Assembly: GCF_014230145.1 (NCBI RefSeq)
Contig: NZ_JACHVC010000007.1
Span: forward strand, 124,001-188,000
Source: Pelagicoccus albus
GTDB taxonomy: Bacteria; Verrucomicrobiota; Verrucomicrobiia; Opitutales; Opitutaceae
Reading direction: 5' to 3'
DNA length: 64,000 bases
The position numbers were made by a program, and so were the translations under genes. Below the pieces are notes generated by a model. That model had not been told where the DNA came from. It searched no databases and worked only from the letters and a program-made list of their open reading frames with translations. Positions 26,287-36,441 of the stretch are shown piece by piece. How positions within the stretch are numbered: position 1 is the first letter of the stretch; every line of letters begins with the position of its first letter.

Positions 26287-28737
26287 ATGTCGTCTCCCAC
26301 CGCAGCTAGACACTTACGGAAAGCTTACCTAACTTCGCTGAGCGAAGGGGTCGTAGAGCTAAGCAAGGATTGGCGTGCCTCGCGCATGCCGCCTATTCGG
26401 TTCGAAGGCCAGAGGGCCGGCCACATCTCCTTGTTTCCGCTTCCTGCCCTCGAATACGCTGCCCAGAGCGGCTACTACATCGACCAGAAAGGTAAGATCG
26501 TATTTGTGTTCTACCCGGATAAGTATTCGAAGATCGAGTACGAGCATACCTCTATTTACGTGGTAGGCAATTTCAATGGTTGGCAAAAAGCCATCGGGGA
26601 TGAGGCGTGGGAGCTGAAGCCTGAAACGGTTGGCGGAGTCGAGGTTTTGCTGCTGCGTGCGGACAAGAAGATTTTCCAGGACGATCCCTCTTGTTTTTTC
26701 AAATTCGTCACCAAGGAGCACCATTGGTTTTTGCCCGATGTGACAGCTCCAAATCTCTCGTCCGATGGGATGGGAAACCGGAACTACGTTTTTGACGCGA
26801 AAAGGAGCGGCAAGCACCGTATCGGATTTATTCTCAAATCACCTATTGAGTTTTCGAGCACCAATACTCTTCTCTACCACACGCGAAAAGGTGTAGAGCG
26901 AACCGAGCTTTCTCTTGGCGAATTCTTCCTTAGCTTGAAATCGGAAAAGGAGCTCGGAGCTGTGGTAGAAGACGGTTCCGTCACTTTCCGTATTTTTGCT
27001 CCGCGGGCGAAGTGGGTGAAGGTGGGCTATTTCGAAGATCTCGAGAAACCAAAGAAGATCAAATGGCTCCTGATGAAGCGGGATGAAGATTTCGTTTGGG
27101 AGGCATCGGTGGACCGAGACTTGGTTGGCTTTTACTATTGGTATAGCATCGATGGCCCGAAGGAAAATACGAGCCTCTTCGATCCAAGCGTCAAGGTTCT
27201 CGATCCTTATGCGAAAGCTGTGGTGGGAAGAGAAGGACCAGCGATCGTGATAGACGATAGTCGCTATGGAAAATTGGATACGTCATTCAGGAATCCGCAA
27301 TGGCAAGATCTCATCGTTCTGGAAGGGCACGTGCGCGACTTCGTTGGTAAAGCTCCAGGCGTAGAAAGAGTGGAAGGTCGCCCTCTTGGCTTTTCTGATC
27401 TGGCTAGCTACGCGAAGCGTGAGGACTTCTATCCCAAAAAGCTGGGTGTGAATGCGATCGAATTACAGCCGATTCAGGAAAACGATAGCCAGAGTTATGG
27501 TGAGTACCATTGGGGCTACATGACTGCGAACTATTTTGCTCCACACTCTGGATACGGAAGGGATCCGAAAAACGGTACTCAGGTGGAAGAGTTTAGGGAT
27601 TTGGTGAAGACACTTCACGAGGAAGGGTTTGCCGTGATTCTCGATGTGGTCTATAATCATGTGGGTGAGCCGGCACATCTCATGTTTGTAGATAAGCTCT
27701 ATTACTTCCAGATGTCTGGAGACGGTGCTTTGAGCAACTGGAGTGGTTGCGGAAATGACTTCCGTTCGGAAGCCCCTATGGCGAAACGACTCATTATCGA
27801 TAGCCTGAAGCACTTGGTGCAGTTTTATGGCGTGGATGGTTTCCGTTTCGATTTGGCAGACCTAGTCGGCAAGCCGGTGCTTAAAGAAGTGGAGAAGGAG
27901 CTGAAGGCCATTCGCCCTGACCTTATCCTGATCGCTGAACCTTGGAGCTTCAGGGGGCATATCGGGCCAGAGTTAAGGGATACAGGCTTCGCGTCTTGGA
28001 ACGATGGATACCGTGAGTGGCTCAAGGGTTATGTCCGTGGAGAGGCGGGTATCGATGCCACCAAGTACTTTATGAAAGGTTCGCCGGATCATTATGCGAC
28101 TTGGCCGGCTCAAACGGTTAATTATGTGGAGTCGCACGACGATAGGGTGTGGATAGACGACATCACCGAAAACGGCTATCACGACGGCACGCTTCCAACT
28201 CAACGCGATATTGCCAGAACACGGATGATGGCAGCGATGCTGATGATGTCGGTAGGGATGCCGATGTTTCATGCGGGTATGGATTTTCTGGGTACGAAAA
28301 ACGGAGTTCGTAATACTTATCAGGACGGGCCGCGTAATGAACTTAATTACAAGCGGTCTTTAGAGTATCCGTCTTGCGCCAAGTATTTCGCTGATTGGGT
28401 GGCTTTCAGAAAATCCGAGCGAGGGAAGTTGATTCGGCACTATAGCCGAGCCCCCGAGGGCTTTTTTGAGTTTCTGCCCGCGGAGAGTGGCAACTCGTTC
28501 GCATGCGTTTACAATGCGTCGGGAGAGTGGGGAAGTCGTAAGCTGCTCTTTGCTGCCAATCCAGGATTGGGCGCTGCGGAGATTCCCCTCAAAAATTGGT
28601 CGGGTAAAAAGTGGAAACAGATCGCCGACCATGAACGCTTTTTAACGGATCAAGATCAGGCTTGGTCTAACCTTCCGGATAAGGTAGTCTTCTTGCCAAG
28701 ATTAGCCTGTGCACTGTGGGAATTGCAGTGCGATTAG
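26287..28737 (+). CDS. GH13 pullulanase/debranching-type alpha-glucanase with two CBM48-like domains
   Basis: An 816-residue protein without a signal peptide, so it is probably cytoplasmic. A first glycogen-binding-like domain is seen near residues 70-150 (VYVVGNFNGWQKAIGDEAWEL) and a second one near 225-290 (VTFRIFAPRAKWVKVGYFED). The GH13 barrel shows YHWGYM, ILDVVYNHVG, GFRFDLADLVG with nucleophile D522, LIAEPW with acid/base E551, and VESHDD with D618. This order is that of type I pullulanase and glycogen debranching relatives, acting on alpha-1,6 branches of stored or imported glucan. Precise specificity is not certain. Confidence 0.88.
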   Translation: MSSPTAARHLRKAYLTSLSEGVVELSKDWRASRMPPIRFEGQRAGHISLFPLPALEYAAQSGYYIDQKGKIVFVFYPDKYSKIEYEHTSIYVVGNFNGWQKAIGDEAWELKPETVGGVEVLLLRADKKIFQDDPSCFFKFVTKEHHWFLPDVTAPNLSSDGMGNRNYVFDAKRSGKHRIGFILKSPIEFSSTNTLLYHTRKGVERTELSLGEFFLSLKSEKELGAVVEDGSVTFRIFAPRAKWVKVGYFEDLEKPKKIKWLLMKRDEDFVWEASVDRDLVGFYYWYSIDGPKENTSLFDPSVKVLDPYAKAVVGREGPAIVIDDSRYGKLDTSFRNPQWQDLIVLEGHVRDFVGKAPGVERVEGRPLGFSDLASYAKREDFYPKKLGVNAIELQPIQENDSQSYGEYHWGYMTANYFAPHSGYGRDPKNGTQVEEFRDLVKTLHEEGFAVILDVVYNHVGEPAHLMFVDKLYYFQMSGDGALSNWSGCGNDFRSEAPMAKRLIIDSLKHLVQFYGVDGFRFDLADLVGKPVLKEVEKELKAIRPDLILIAEPWSFRGHIGPELRDTGFASWNDGYREWLKGYVRGEAGIDATKYFMKGSPDHYATWPAQTVNYVESHDDRVWIDDITENGYHDGTLPTQRDIARTRMMAAMLMMSVGMPMFHAGMDFLGTKNGVRNTYQDGPRNELNYKRSLEYPSCAKYFADWVAFRKSERGKLIRHYSRAPEGFFEFLPAESGNSFACVYNASGEWGSRKLLFAANPGLGAAEIPLKNWSGKKWKQIADHERFLTDQDQAWSNLPDKVVFLPRLACALWELQCD

Positions 28738-28758
28738 GCTCTCCTAAAAGATAAGGTT

Positions 28759-28787
28759 AAAATCAAATACCATAACTTCTTGATTTT
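28759..28787. other. A/T-rich inverted repeat before gap
   Basis: AAAATCAA-N13-TTGATTTT, 22 bases after the GH13 stop. It could be a weak terminator for the GH13 gene or an operator upstream of gap; no T run follows. Confidence 0.35.
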
Positions 28788-28871
28788 CTTATAACCCTAC
28801 CTTCTACTCCCGCTCCGCGTGGCTCTTTTGCCATGTGAAATCACTAAATACGTCAATATCGCAACACATAG

Positions 28872-29897
<1,026 letters not shown>

Positions 29898-29919
29898 TCG
29901 GGTGAAGGATTAGTTTTCC

Positions 29920-29963
29920 AGCCCTTTGCTTGCGCCCGTTTGCGCGGGCAAGGGGCTTTTTTA
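29920..29963 (+). terminator. Rho-independent terminator after gap
   Basis: AGCCCTTTGC pairs with GCAAGGGGCT (one G-T pair) around an inner CCCG/CGGG hairpin, followed by a T run. Confidence 0.85.
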
Positions 29964-30065
29964 TATAGGTTGGAAGAGCTGCTCGAACGGCAGGTTTCCA
30001 CAGCTAAGAAATTTTAGACTACCGGGTTCGTCATCGGACGGCACCCAAATCATATCTTATAGACC

Positions 30066-31268
30066 ATGGCTACAAAGACCATCGAAGACATCGACCTTAA
30101 GGGCAAAAAAGCGGTCATCCGCGTCGACTTTAACGTACCCCTCAAAGATGGGGAAGTAACCGACAATACCCGTATCCTCGGCGCACTGCCGACTATCAAG
30201 CACGTGATCGCGAGTGGCGGCACAGCTGTTTTGCTTAGCCACCTAGGGCGTCCTAAGGGCGAGGTAAATCCAAAGTTCTCGCTCGAGCCTGTTGCTAAGG
30301 CCTTGGCTGCAGAGCTGGGTCAGGCTGTCGTTTTCGTTCCTGAATCTCGTGGCGAAGTAGCTGAGAAGGCGGTCGCCGCCCTCGAGCCAGGTTCGGTCGC
30401 CCTTCTGGAAAACGTTCGCTTTCACGCAGGCGAGACCAAAAACGACGAAGAATTGTCCAAGGATTTTGCGAAACTCGGCGATCTCTACATAAACGATGCA
30501 TTCGGTACTGCCCACCGTGCCCACTCTTCCACCGCGGGTATCGCGGCTTTTCTCAAGCCAGCGGTTTGCGGATTCCTTATCGAAAAGGAACTCGAGTTCC
30601 TTGGAGACAAGACTGCTAACGCCGAGCGCCCATTCACTGTTATTCTTGGTGGAGCGAAGGTCAGCGACAAGCTGAAGGTCATCGATGCTCTCCTTGAAAA
30701 GGCGGATACGATTCTGATCGGTGGAGCGATGGCTTACACCTTTGCGCTCGCTAACGGAAAAACCGTTGGCTCGAGCCTCTGTCAGCCGGACATGGTCGAT
30801 ATGACTACCGAGCTTCAGAAGAAGGCTGTCGAAAAGGGTGTGAAGCTTCTTCTCCCAATTGATAATGTGACCGTAGACTCTTTCGATTTCAGCACTATGA
30901 CTGCTGGCAATCTCGGCGAGTCAGATGCGGAAGGAAACATCCCAGAAGGTTGGGAGGGTGTCGACATCGGCCCCAAGACTGTCGAGCTCTACTGTGCGGA
31001 AGTCGCTAAGTCCAAGACCGTTCTCTGGAATGGCCCCATGGGTATCTTCGAAAGCGATGCTTGTAATAAGGGGACTTTCGCAGTCGCCAAGGCGATCGCT
31101 GACAATCAGGAAGCAACAACCATCATCGGTGGGGGTGACTCAGTAACTGCGATCAATATGTCCGGCTACGGAGACAAGGTTTCCTTCAAGAGCACTGGTG
31201 GCGGAGCAAGTCTCGAGTTCCTCGAAGGAAAGATCCTCCCAGGTGTTGACGCGTTGGACAAGAAGTAG
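30066..31268 (+). CDS. pgk: Phosphoglycerate kinase
   Basis: Transfers phosphate between 1,3-bisphosphoglycerate and ADP. At 400 residues it has the normal two-domain length. Seen: VIRVDFNVPL near the N-terminus, the substrate-binding LLSHLGRPKG, LLENVRFHAGE, the hinge VILGGAKVSDKL, and GGGDSVTAI with the C-terminal glycine-rich nucleotide loop TGGGASLEFLEGK. No Shine-Dalgarno sequence. tpiA starts 46 bp after its stop, so pgk-tpiA is probably one transcript. Confidence 0.97.
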   Translation: MATKTIEDIDLKGKKAVIRVDFNVPLKDGEVTDNTRILGALPTIKHVIASGGTAVLLSHLGRPKGEVNPKFSLEPVAKALAAELGQAVVFVPESRGEVAEKAVAALEPGSVALLENVRFHAGETKNDEELSKDFAKLGDLYINDAFGTAHRAHSSTAGIAAFLKPAVCGFLIEKELEFLGDKTANAERPFTVILGGAKVSDKLKVIDALLEKADTILIGGAMAYTFALANGKTVGSSLCQPDMVDMTTELQKKAVEKGVKLLLPIDNVTVDSFDFSTMTAGNLGESDAEGNIPEGWEGVDIGPKTVELYCAEVAKSKTVLWNGPMGIFESDACNKGTFAVAKAIADNQEATTIIGGGDSVTAINMSGYGDKVSFKSTGGGASLEFLEGKILPGVDALDKK

Positions 31269-31314
31269 GTCCAAGCTCTCGAATCATTAAAACAATCAGA
31301 ACAATTTATTAGTC

Positions 31315-32082
31315 ATGTCCCGCAAATATCTCATCGCAGGAAACTGGAAAATGAACAAGACTCCCGCCGACGGCGCGGATCTCGCGAAGGAAATCGCGGC
31401 ATTCGTCACTAAGGACGAGTCTGTAGAAGTAGTCATCTGTCCGACGGCTGTGGCTCTCGACAGGGTTTCTTCCGTGATCGAAGGTTCCGCCGTCAAGCTT
31501 GGCGCTCAGAACCTCTACCCGAAGGCGAGCGGAGCCTACACCGGAGAAATCTCCGCTGAAATGCTTCGTGCGGTTTTCGCCAAGTACGTGGTTCTTGGTC
31601 ACAGCGAACGTCGTGAATACTTCGGTGAAACCGATGCATTCGTAAACGAAAAGGTTAAGTTCTCCTTGGAGAACAACCTGAACCCAATCCTCTGCATCGG
31701 CGAAACTCTCGAGCAACGCGAAGCGGACGAAACCTTGGAAGTTAACAAGACTCAGCTTCTTGGTGGTCTCGAAGGTGTTTCCGAAGAGGATATGCCGAAG
31801 GTGGTAATCGCTTACGAACCAGTATGGGCAATTGGTACCGGCAAGACTGCGACTCCAGAAATGGCTCAAGAAGTTCACGCGGCGATCCGCTCCGAGCTCG
31901 CGGCTAAGTACGGTGAGGCTGTTGCTGAGAAGGTTCGCATCCTCTACGGCGGATCGATGAAGCCAGCCAATGCGGACGAGCTTCTCGCCATGAAGGATAT
32001 CGATGGTGGATTGATCGGTGGCGCAGCTCTCGATGCAAAGTCTTTCTCAGACTTGATCGCTTCTGCACGCAAGGCCGACTAA
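31315..32082 (+). CDS. tpiA: Triosephosphate isomerase
   Basis: Interconverts dihydroxyacetone phosphate and glyceraldehyde-3-phosphate. 255 residues forming a TIM barrel. Seen: GNWKMNK with the catalytic lysine near residue 13, electrophile His96 in LGHSERR, and catalytic Glu168 in AYEPVWAIGTGKTA followed by the mobile loop 6. Also the phosphate-binding YGGSMKP and GGLIGGAALD. Ends at a hairpin terminator. Confidence 0.97.
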   Translation: MSRKYLIAGNWKMNKTPADGADLAKEIAAFVTKDESVEVVICPTAVALDRVSSVIEGSAVKLGAQNLYPKASGAYTGEISAEMLRAVFAKYVVLGHSERREYFGETDAFVNEKVKFSLENNLNPILCIGETLEQREADETLEVNKTQLLGGLEGVSEEDMPKVVIAYEPVWAIGTGKTATPEMAQEVHAAIRSELAAKYGEAVAEKVRILYGGSMKPANADELLAMKDIDGGLIGGAALDAKSFSDLIASARKAD

Positions 32083-32115
32083 TTTCCGAAATAGCTTTCT
32101 AGCTTAGCATTTTCG

Positions 32116-32155
32116 AGGCTCCTCTAGTTTTACTGGAGGGGCCTTTGTCGTTTTC
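32116..32155 (+). terminator. Terminator after tpiA
   Basis: AGGCTCCTCTAG pairs with CTGGAGGGGCCT (two G-T pairs), 5-base loop, then a T-rich tail (TTTGTCGTTTT). Confidence 0.75.
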
Positions 32156-32179
32156 ACCCCTTATCAGGGGATATTCCGG

Positions 32180-32782
32180 TCAACCGCGGGATCTGACACG
32201 TGGCCAACTACGCAGCAATTGCTCTTTTATAATCTCGGCGGTGATTGGTTTTTCGAGGTAACCGTTCATGCCCGCTCTGCGGCATTTGAGCCGAGTTTCC
32301 TGAGAGACATTTGCGGTCACGGCTATTATCTCAGAAGGTTTTCGAGAATCTGCCTCGCAGGAGCGAATGGCCAGCGTGCTTTCGAGGCCATCCATTTCAG
32401 GCATGTCTATGTCCATGAAGACATAATTGAAGTCACCAGAGCGGTATGCTTCGAGGGCCTCTCGTCCATTTTCCGCTTCATGACACTCGTAACCGAGCTT
32501 GCTGAGGATGATGCGAATCACCTTGCGGTTAATATCGTTGTCGTCCGCGACTAGTATTCTCAATGGCCTCTTTTGGGCGAAACTTTGCTCGGTCCGCTTG
32601 GGAGGTGATTGGCGTGTGTCCTCGAAGTTGAGGGAAAATTCTTCGCTGGCGGCAGGAAAGCGTGGTGCCTTTTGAGCGGGCTGGTGGGTGCTGGTAGCGC
32701 AAGAGCTCCGTTTTTCGGGATTGTTTGGAGAGGCTGGGCTCTTCCAGAGTTCTAATTGTCCTTTATTCGCGCACTTCCGCAT
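32180..32782 (-). CDS. Single-domain response regulator (receiver protein)
   Basis: A 200-residue protein. Residues 1-72 are low in conservation, rich in Ser/Pro/Lys and probably disordered. Residues 74-195 form a receiver domain: acidic pocket VADDNDINR (D80, D81), phospho-acceptor D124 in VFMDIDMPEMDG, the switch Thr in VTAN, and Lys in EKPI. The receiver is of the type found at the C-terminus of hybrid sensor kinases (DDNDINRKV, NGREALEAY). There is no output domain, so it would act by protein contact or phosphorelay. No kinase gene adjoins; it is convergent with tpiA. Confidence 0.85.
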   Translation of the reverse strand: MRKCANKGQLELWKSPASPNNPEKRSSCATSTHQPAQKAPRFPAASEEFSLNFEDTRQSPPKRTEQSFAQKRPLRILVADDNDINRKVIRIILSKLGYECHEAENGREALEAYRSGDFNYVFMDIDMPEMDGLESTLAIRSCEADSRKPSEIIAVTANVSQETRLKCRRAGMNGYLEKPITAEIIKEQLLRSWPRVRSRG

Positions 32783-33057
32783 ACAGTCTCAATCTCAGTT
32801 TAGGCTGTCGAAAATTGGAGTTATTGCAAGTTAGCTAGGGGATTACCCAGAGTGGAGTCCGTTTGGTTTTAGAGCGTTAGCCAGCGTTTAAGAGCTTGAT
32901 AAAGCGTAACTTCGTATTGTCGAGACAACTGAGCGGCGAGTTAGGAACCGCCGGTTTTTAGACGAAATTTGACTAATTTCGAGGCATGAAAAAAAAGTCT
33001 AAACGACGCTTGACTTGAGAAAGCCGAATCCTACTTTCAGCGTCTCTTTCACAGCAC
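32783..33057. other. Non-coding region before tRNA-Asp
   Basis: 275 bases without a gene. It holds the start side of the receiver gene on one end and the tRNA promoter on the other. Nothing else was recognised. Confidence 0.5.
33010..33037 (+). promoter_or_regulatory. Sigma-70-type promoter of tRNA-Asp
   Basis: TTGACT and TACTTT are separated by 16 bases; the -10 ends 20 bases before the mature tRNA, as expected for a short 5' leader. Confidence 0.65.
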
Positions 33058-33134
<77 letters not shown>

Positions 33135-33145
33135 TGTGAAAAAAG

Positions 33146-33173
33146 ACCGCTTCCTTCGGGAAGCGGTTTTTTT
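33146..33173 (+). terminator. Terminator after tRNA-Asp
   Basis: ACCGCTTCC / GGAAGCGGT with a TTCG tetraloop, followed by a T run, 12 bases after the tRNA. Confidence 0.93.
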
Positions 33174-33522
33174 GTGCTCACGTGCTGGAGATTTATAATC
33201 TTCTTTTCATTCCCCTTATGAGGTGATGGCGCTAGTTTCCCCGAGAACTTTGTGCAGGGCTTTCCTAGTAAAATCGGAGCAATTCGCCCCTTTTGCTCGC
33301 TGTATTAGAGCTGTTTAAGCGCTGCGGTCGAATTTGGACCGTTTTTCATCGGAAATGTTACACATAGGTGACTCGTGAGAGGCGGAGATTACGGGTTTGT
33401 GACGTCAAAGTTACGGGAAATTGCGATAGGTTACGACGGGGTAACAAGATGCTAATGTGGCTTGATTCCAATTGAGAATTCCAAGCGGGTCTTCGTTCTC
33501 TGGGGCTCAATTAGTAACCGCT
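33174..33522 (+). promoter_or_regulatory. Upstream region of the TonB receptor with phased direct repeats
   Basis: About 350 bases with no gene. Two pairs of 7-base direct repeats with 4-base spacers (11-bp phasing) are present: TGTTACA-CATA-GGTGACT (33356-33373) and TGTGACG-TCAA-AGTTACG (33398-33415). The two pairs are 42 bp apart, close to four helical turns. The geometry is that of binding sites for PhoB/OmpR-type winged-helix regulators; a Pho box is one possibility. A further GTTACG and an inverted GTAAC lie at 33430-33444. Confidence 0.45.
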
Positions 33523-36396
33523 ATGGTATCTCAATCCCGTAATTCAAAGTCCTTTTGGGGCCTCGCCAAACTGTCGACTCTCTTCGTTGCAGTGGCCCTA
33601 TTTTCTCTCCGTGCGTCCGCTCAAGAGGCGGCTACCGGCATAATCTCAGGGTCTATTATAGATGCTGACTTTGGTGGAGGCGTATCCGATGTGCGTATCG
33701 CAGTCTTGGGTACGGATATTACTGCCTCCAGCGACAAGGATGGTAAGTTCATCATTGGAAACGTTCCAGCTGGTGAATACACGCTAGTCGCCACTGCTAT
33801 GTACTACAAGACATCGCGTGTTGAGGAGCTTGCAGTTCTCTCTGGCGAGATCGCTCGAGTAGACGTTCCTCTTTATGGTGACGAATCGGACATCGTTGAG
33901 CTCGATGGATTCACAGTGAAGGCAAAGGCCCTGACGGGTTCCAACATCGCCTTGCTCACGGAACGGCAGAAGTCCTCCTCGATAAGCGATGCTATCGGCT
34001 CTGAGACCTTCAGTCGTTTGAGCATTAGCGATGCGGCAGACGCTTTGGGCAAGGTGACAGGCGTATCGATTACCGATGGGAAGTACATGGTAGTACGTGG
34101 ATTATCCGATCGCTATAACAACACGACGATGAATGGGGCAACGGTACCCAGTGCTGATCCTGACAAGCGTGCCGTTCAGTTGGACCAGTTTCCAACCGGA
34201 ATTATCGAATCGATTTCCACGGTTAAGACTTTCAGCCCGGACAAGTCAGGTAGCTTCACTGGTGCCTACGTTGACATTAAAACTAAGGCGATTCCGGACA
34301 GCTTTTTCATGAGTTTCAACGCCAGTGTTGGCTATAACGCTAACGCTTCTCTACAGGATATTCTGTTTAGCCCTGGAGCGAGCGGAGACTGGAAAGGACA
34401 GGACGATGGCACTAGAGCGATCCCTGATATCGCTTCCAGACTTGAAGAGATCACAGAGTCACCTCGTCGTTTGGAACTCGAGCAAGCTCAGCTCCTTTCG
34501 GACATCACTCAATCCTTCGCTTCTGAGTTTCAGGCAGAGATGAGAGAAGCTCCGCTCTCTCATGGAGCTTCGGTTACCTTCGGCAACCGATTCAATCTGG
34601 GAGACGGAAGTGACCCTGCGACATTGGGAGTCATCGGAAGCATCTCCAACAAGCGCAGCTTTTCGTACTACGACGATGGGCAAGTAGGTCGTTACGAGCT
34701 CAATACAAATGGATTGGTGGACCATGTGGACTTTACGGAAGCCAAGGGAGAAGAAAGTAACGAGTGGGGAGCTATTCTAAATGTTGCTCTCAAGCCGAAC
34801 GGTTTCCACGAGATCGGCATTAACAGTTCCTACAGCCAATCCGGAACGGATGAAGCGATATCACGTTACGGTTCTCGCCAAGATAGTGGAGAAGCCCTGT
34901 TCAGAGTACAGAACCTCCACTACACAGAACGTTCTCTCTCGGTTGTTCAGCTTTACGGAGAGCACAAGTTTGAAGGGCTGAAGGGAACGCGTGTGGAATG
35001 GTTTGTATCTGATTCGACCAGTACGCAGGACGAACCTGATTTTCGTCTGTTCTATGATGAGATTCCAGACGAGGGCTATCCGGTCTATCGAGGCAACTTT
35101 CCTGCCCCTCGCAGATATTGGCGTGATCTGGAAGAAAATACGGCCGACTCCAAACTTGATGTGATTATCCCGCTGGGGCGGAATTCGAATGAAATCAAAT
35201 TTGGTGTTCAGAGAACGGATACGGATCGTGCTTTTGAAGAGTCCGTTTACACTTACAACGACAATGTAAGAGGTCTACCAAGCGATTATCAATACGATGG
35301 GGACATCTCCGCTTTCTTGAGCGATGACATCACTTCCCTAAACCCAGAAACAGATGCGGTTCAGAGATATATATATGAGTCTTCGAGCTCGGTACCTGCC
35401 TACAGTGGTGAGCAAGTGGTGGATGCGTATTATGTGATGGGTGACTTTCGTGCCACCGATAAATGGAGAGTCATCGCCGGTGCACGCAATGAAAACACTG
35501 ATCTGTCGATTGTTAGCTTTAATAGTAGCGGAGTGCAAAACGACAACGATGGCGACATTGATGAAGACCTATGGTTGCCCGCTGTGAATGTTGTCTACGA
35601 GATTGATGGAAATCAGAACCTCAGGTTTGCAGCTACGAAGACTTTGGCTCGCCCGAATTTCCGTGAGCTATCGCCATTCGGTTCATTCGACAACATCGGT
35701 GGTGAGACTTTTGTTGGCAATCCAGAGCTACAGATCTCGGAGATCAACAATCTAGATGTTCGCTATGAATTATTTGGAGAGGGAGATAACCTGATCGCTG
35801 CCACGGCATTTGTTAAGGACATCTCTAACCCTATTGAGCTCAATTTCGTGGATGGCGAGCTAACTTATGTTAACGTAGATGAAGCCAAGGTGAGAGGCTT
35901 GGAGCTAGAAGCTCGTAAGTCATTCAATTGGTTTGGTTCTGAGACCAGTGTTTTCTCTCTCGGTGGAAACCTGTCCTACGTCGATTCGGAGGTGCAACGC
36001 TCTCCCTACGAAATTGCTCAGAAGCAGGCAGGGGGCTTGACAGTCGAAACTGTCCGAGAACTGCAAGGGCAGTCTGAAATCGTGGGCAACGTGGATGCTA
36101 GTTTTCAGAACTTCGACAAGGGAGCAACGCTCAGCTTGGCTTACAATTACACAGGCGATCGCCTGTATTCCGTCTCATTGGGAGCTCTCCCAGACGTTTA
36201 CGAAGCTCCTTCTGGGCAACTGGATTTTATCTGGTCCCAAAAGCTAGGCGAACGCTTGGCTATGAAGTTTTCCGTTAAAAACATTTTGGATACAAGCTCT
36301 CGCAAGTATCTGACCTACCTCGGTGAAGAGTCTGTCTACTCCGAATATAAGAAAGGCATCACTACCACGCTGAGCTTTTCCTATAAGTTATACTAG
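33523..36396 (+). CDS. TonB-dependent outer-membrane receptor
   Basis: The likely start is the ATG at 33523 (957 residues); a TTG at 33472 would add 17 residues before the signal peptide. A Sec signal (KLSTLFVAVALFSLRASAQ) is followed by a carboxypeptidase-regulatory-like beta-sandwich (GIISGSIIDADFGGGVSDVRI through YTLVATAMYYKT), then a possible TonB-box region (VELDGFTVKAK). The plug domain follows (ISDAADALGKVTGVSI, MVVRGLSDRYNNTTMNG) and a large beta-barrel ends in an aromatic C-terminus (LSFSYKLY). Such receptors import scarce nutrients across the outer membrane. The partner gene follows 45 bp downstream, and the upstream direct repeats suggest control by a two-component regulator. The substrate is unknown. 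Confidence 0.92.
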   Translation: MVSQSRNSKSFWGLAKLSTLFVAVALFSLRASAQEAATGIISGSIIDADFGGGVSDVRIAVLGTDITASSDKDGKFIIGNVPAGEYTLVATAMYYKTSRVEELAVLSGEIARVDVPLYGDESDIVELDGFTVKAKALTGSNIALLTERQKSSSISDAIGSETFSRLSISDAADALGKVTGVSITDGKYMVVRGLSDRYNNTTMNGATVPSADPDKRAVQLDQFPTGIIESISTVKTFSPDKSGSFTGAYVDIKTKAIPDSFFMSFNASVGYNANASLQDILFSPGASGDWKGQDDGTRAIPDIASRLEEITESPRRLELEQAQLLSDITQSFASEFQAEMREAPLSHGASVTFGNRFNLGDGSDPATLGVIGSISNKRSFSYYDDGQVGRYELNTNGLVDHVDFTEAKGEESNEWGAILNVALKPNGFHEIGINSSYSQSGTDEAISRYGSRQDSGEALFRVQNLHYTERSLSVVQLYGEHKFEGLKGTRVEWFVSDSTSTQDEPDFRLFYDEIPDEGYPVYRGNFPAPRRYWRDLEENTADSKLDVIIPLGRNSNEIKFGVQRTDTDRAFEESVYTYNDNVRGLPSDYQYDGDISAFLSDDITSLNPETDAVQRYIYESSSSVPAYSGEQVVDAYYVMGDFRATDKWRVIAGARNENTDLSIVSFNSSGVQNDNDGDIDEDLWLPAVNVVYEIDGNQNLRFAATKTLARPNFRELSPFGSFDNIGGETFVGNPELQISEINNLDVRYELFGEGDNLIAATAFVKDISNPIELNFVDGELTYVNVDEAKVRGLELEARKSFNWFGSETSVFSLGGNLSYVDSEVQRSPYEIAQKQAGGLTVETVRELQGQSEIVGNVDASFQNFDKGATLSLAYNYTGDRLYSVSLGALPDVYEAPSGQLDFIWSQKLGERLAMKFSVKNILDTSSRKYLTYLGEESVYSEYKKGITTTLSFSYKLY

Positions 36397-36441
36397 TCCT
36401 GCTACGGGATTCGTTTTTCGTAACAAACAATAATACATACT

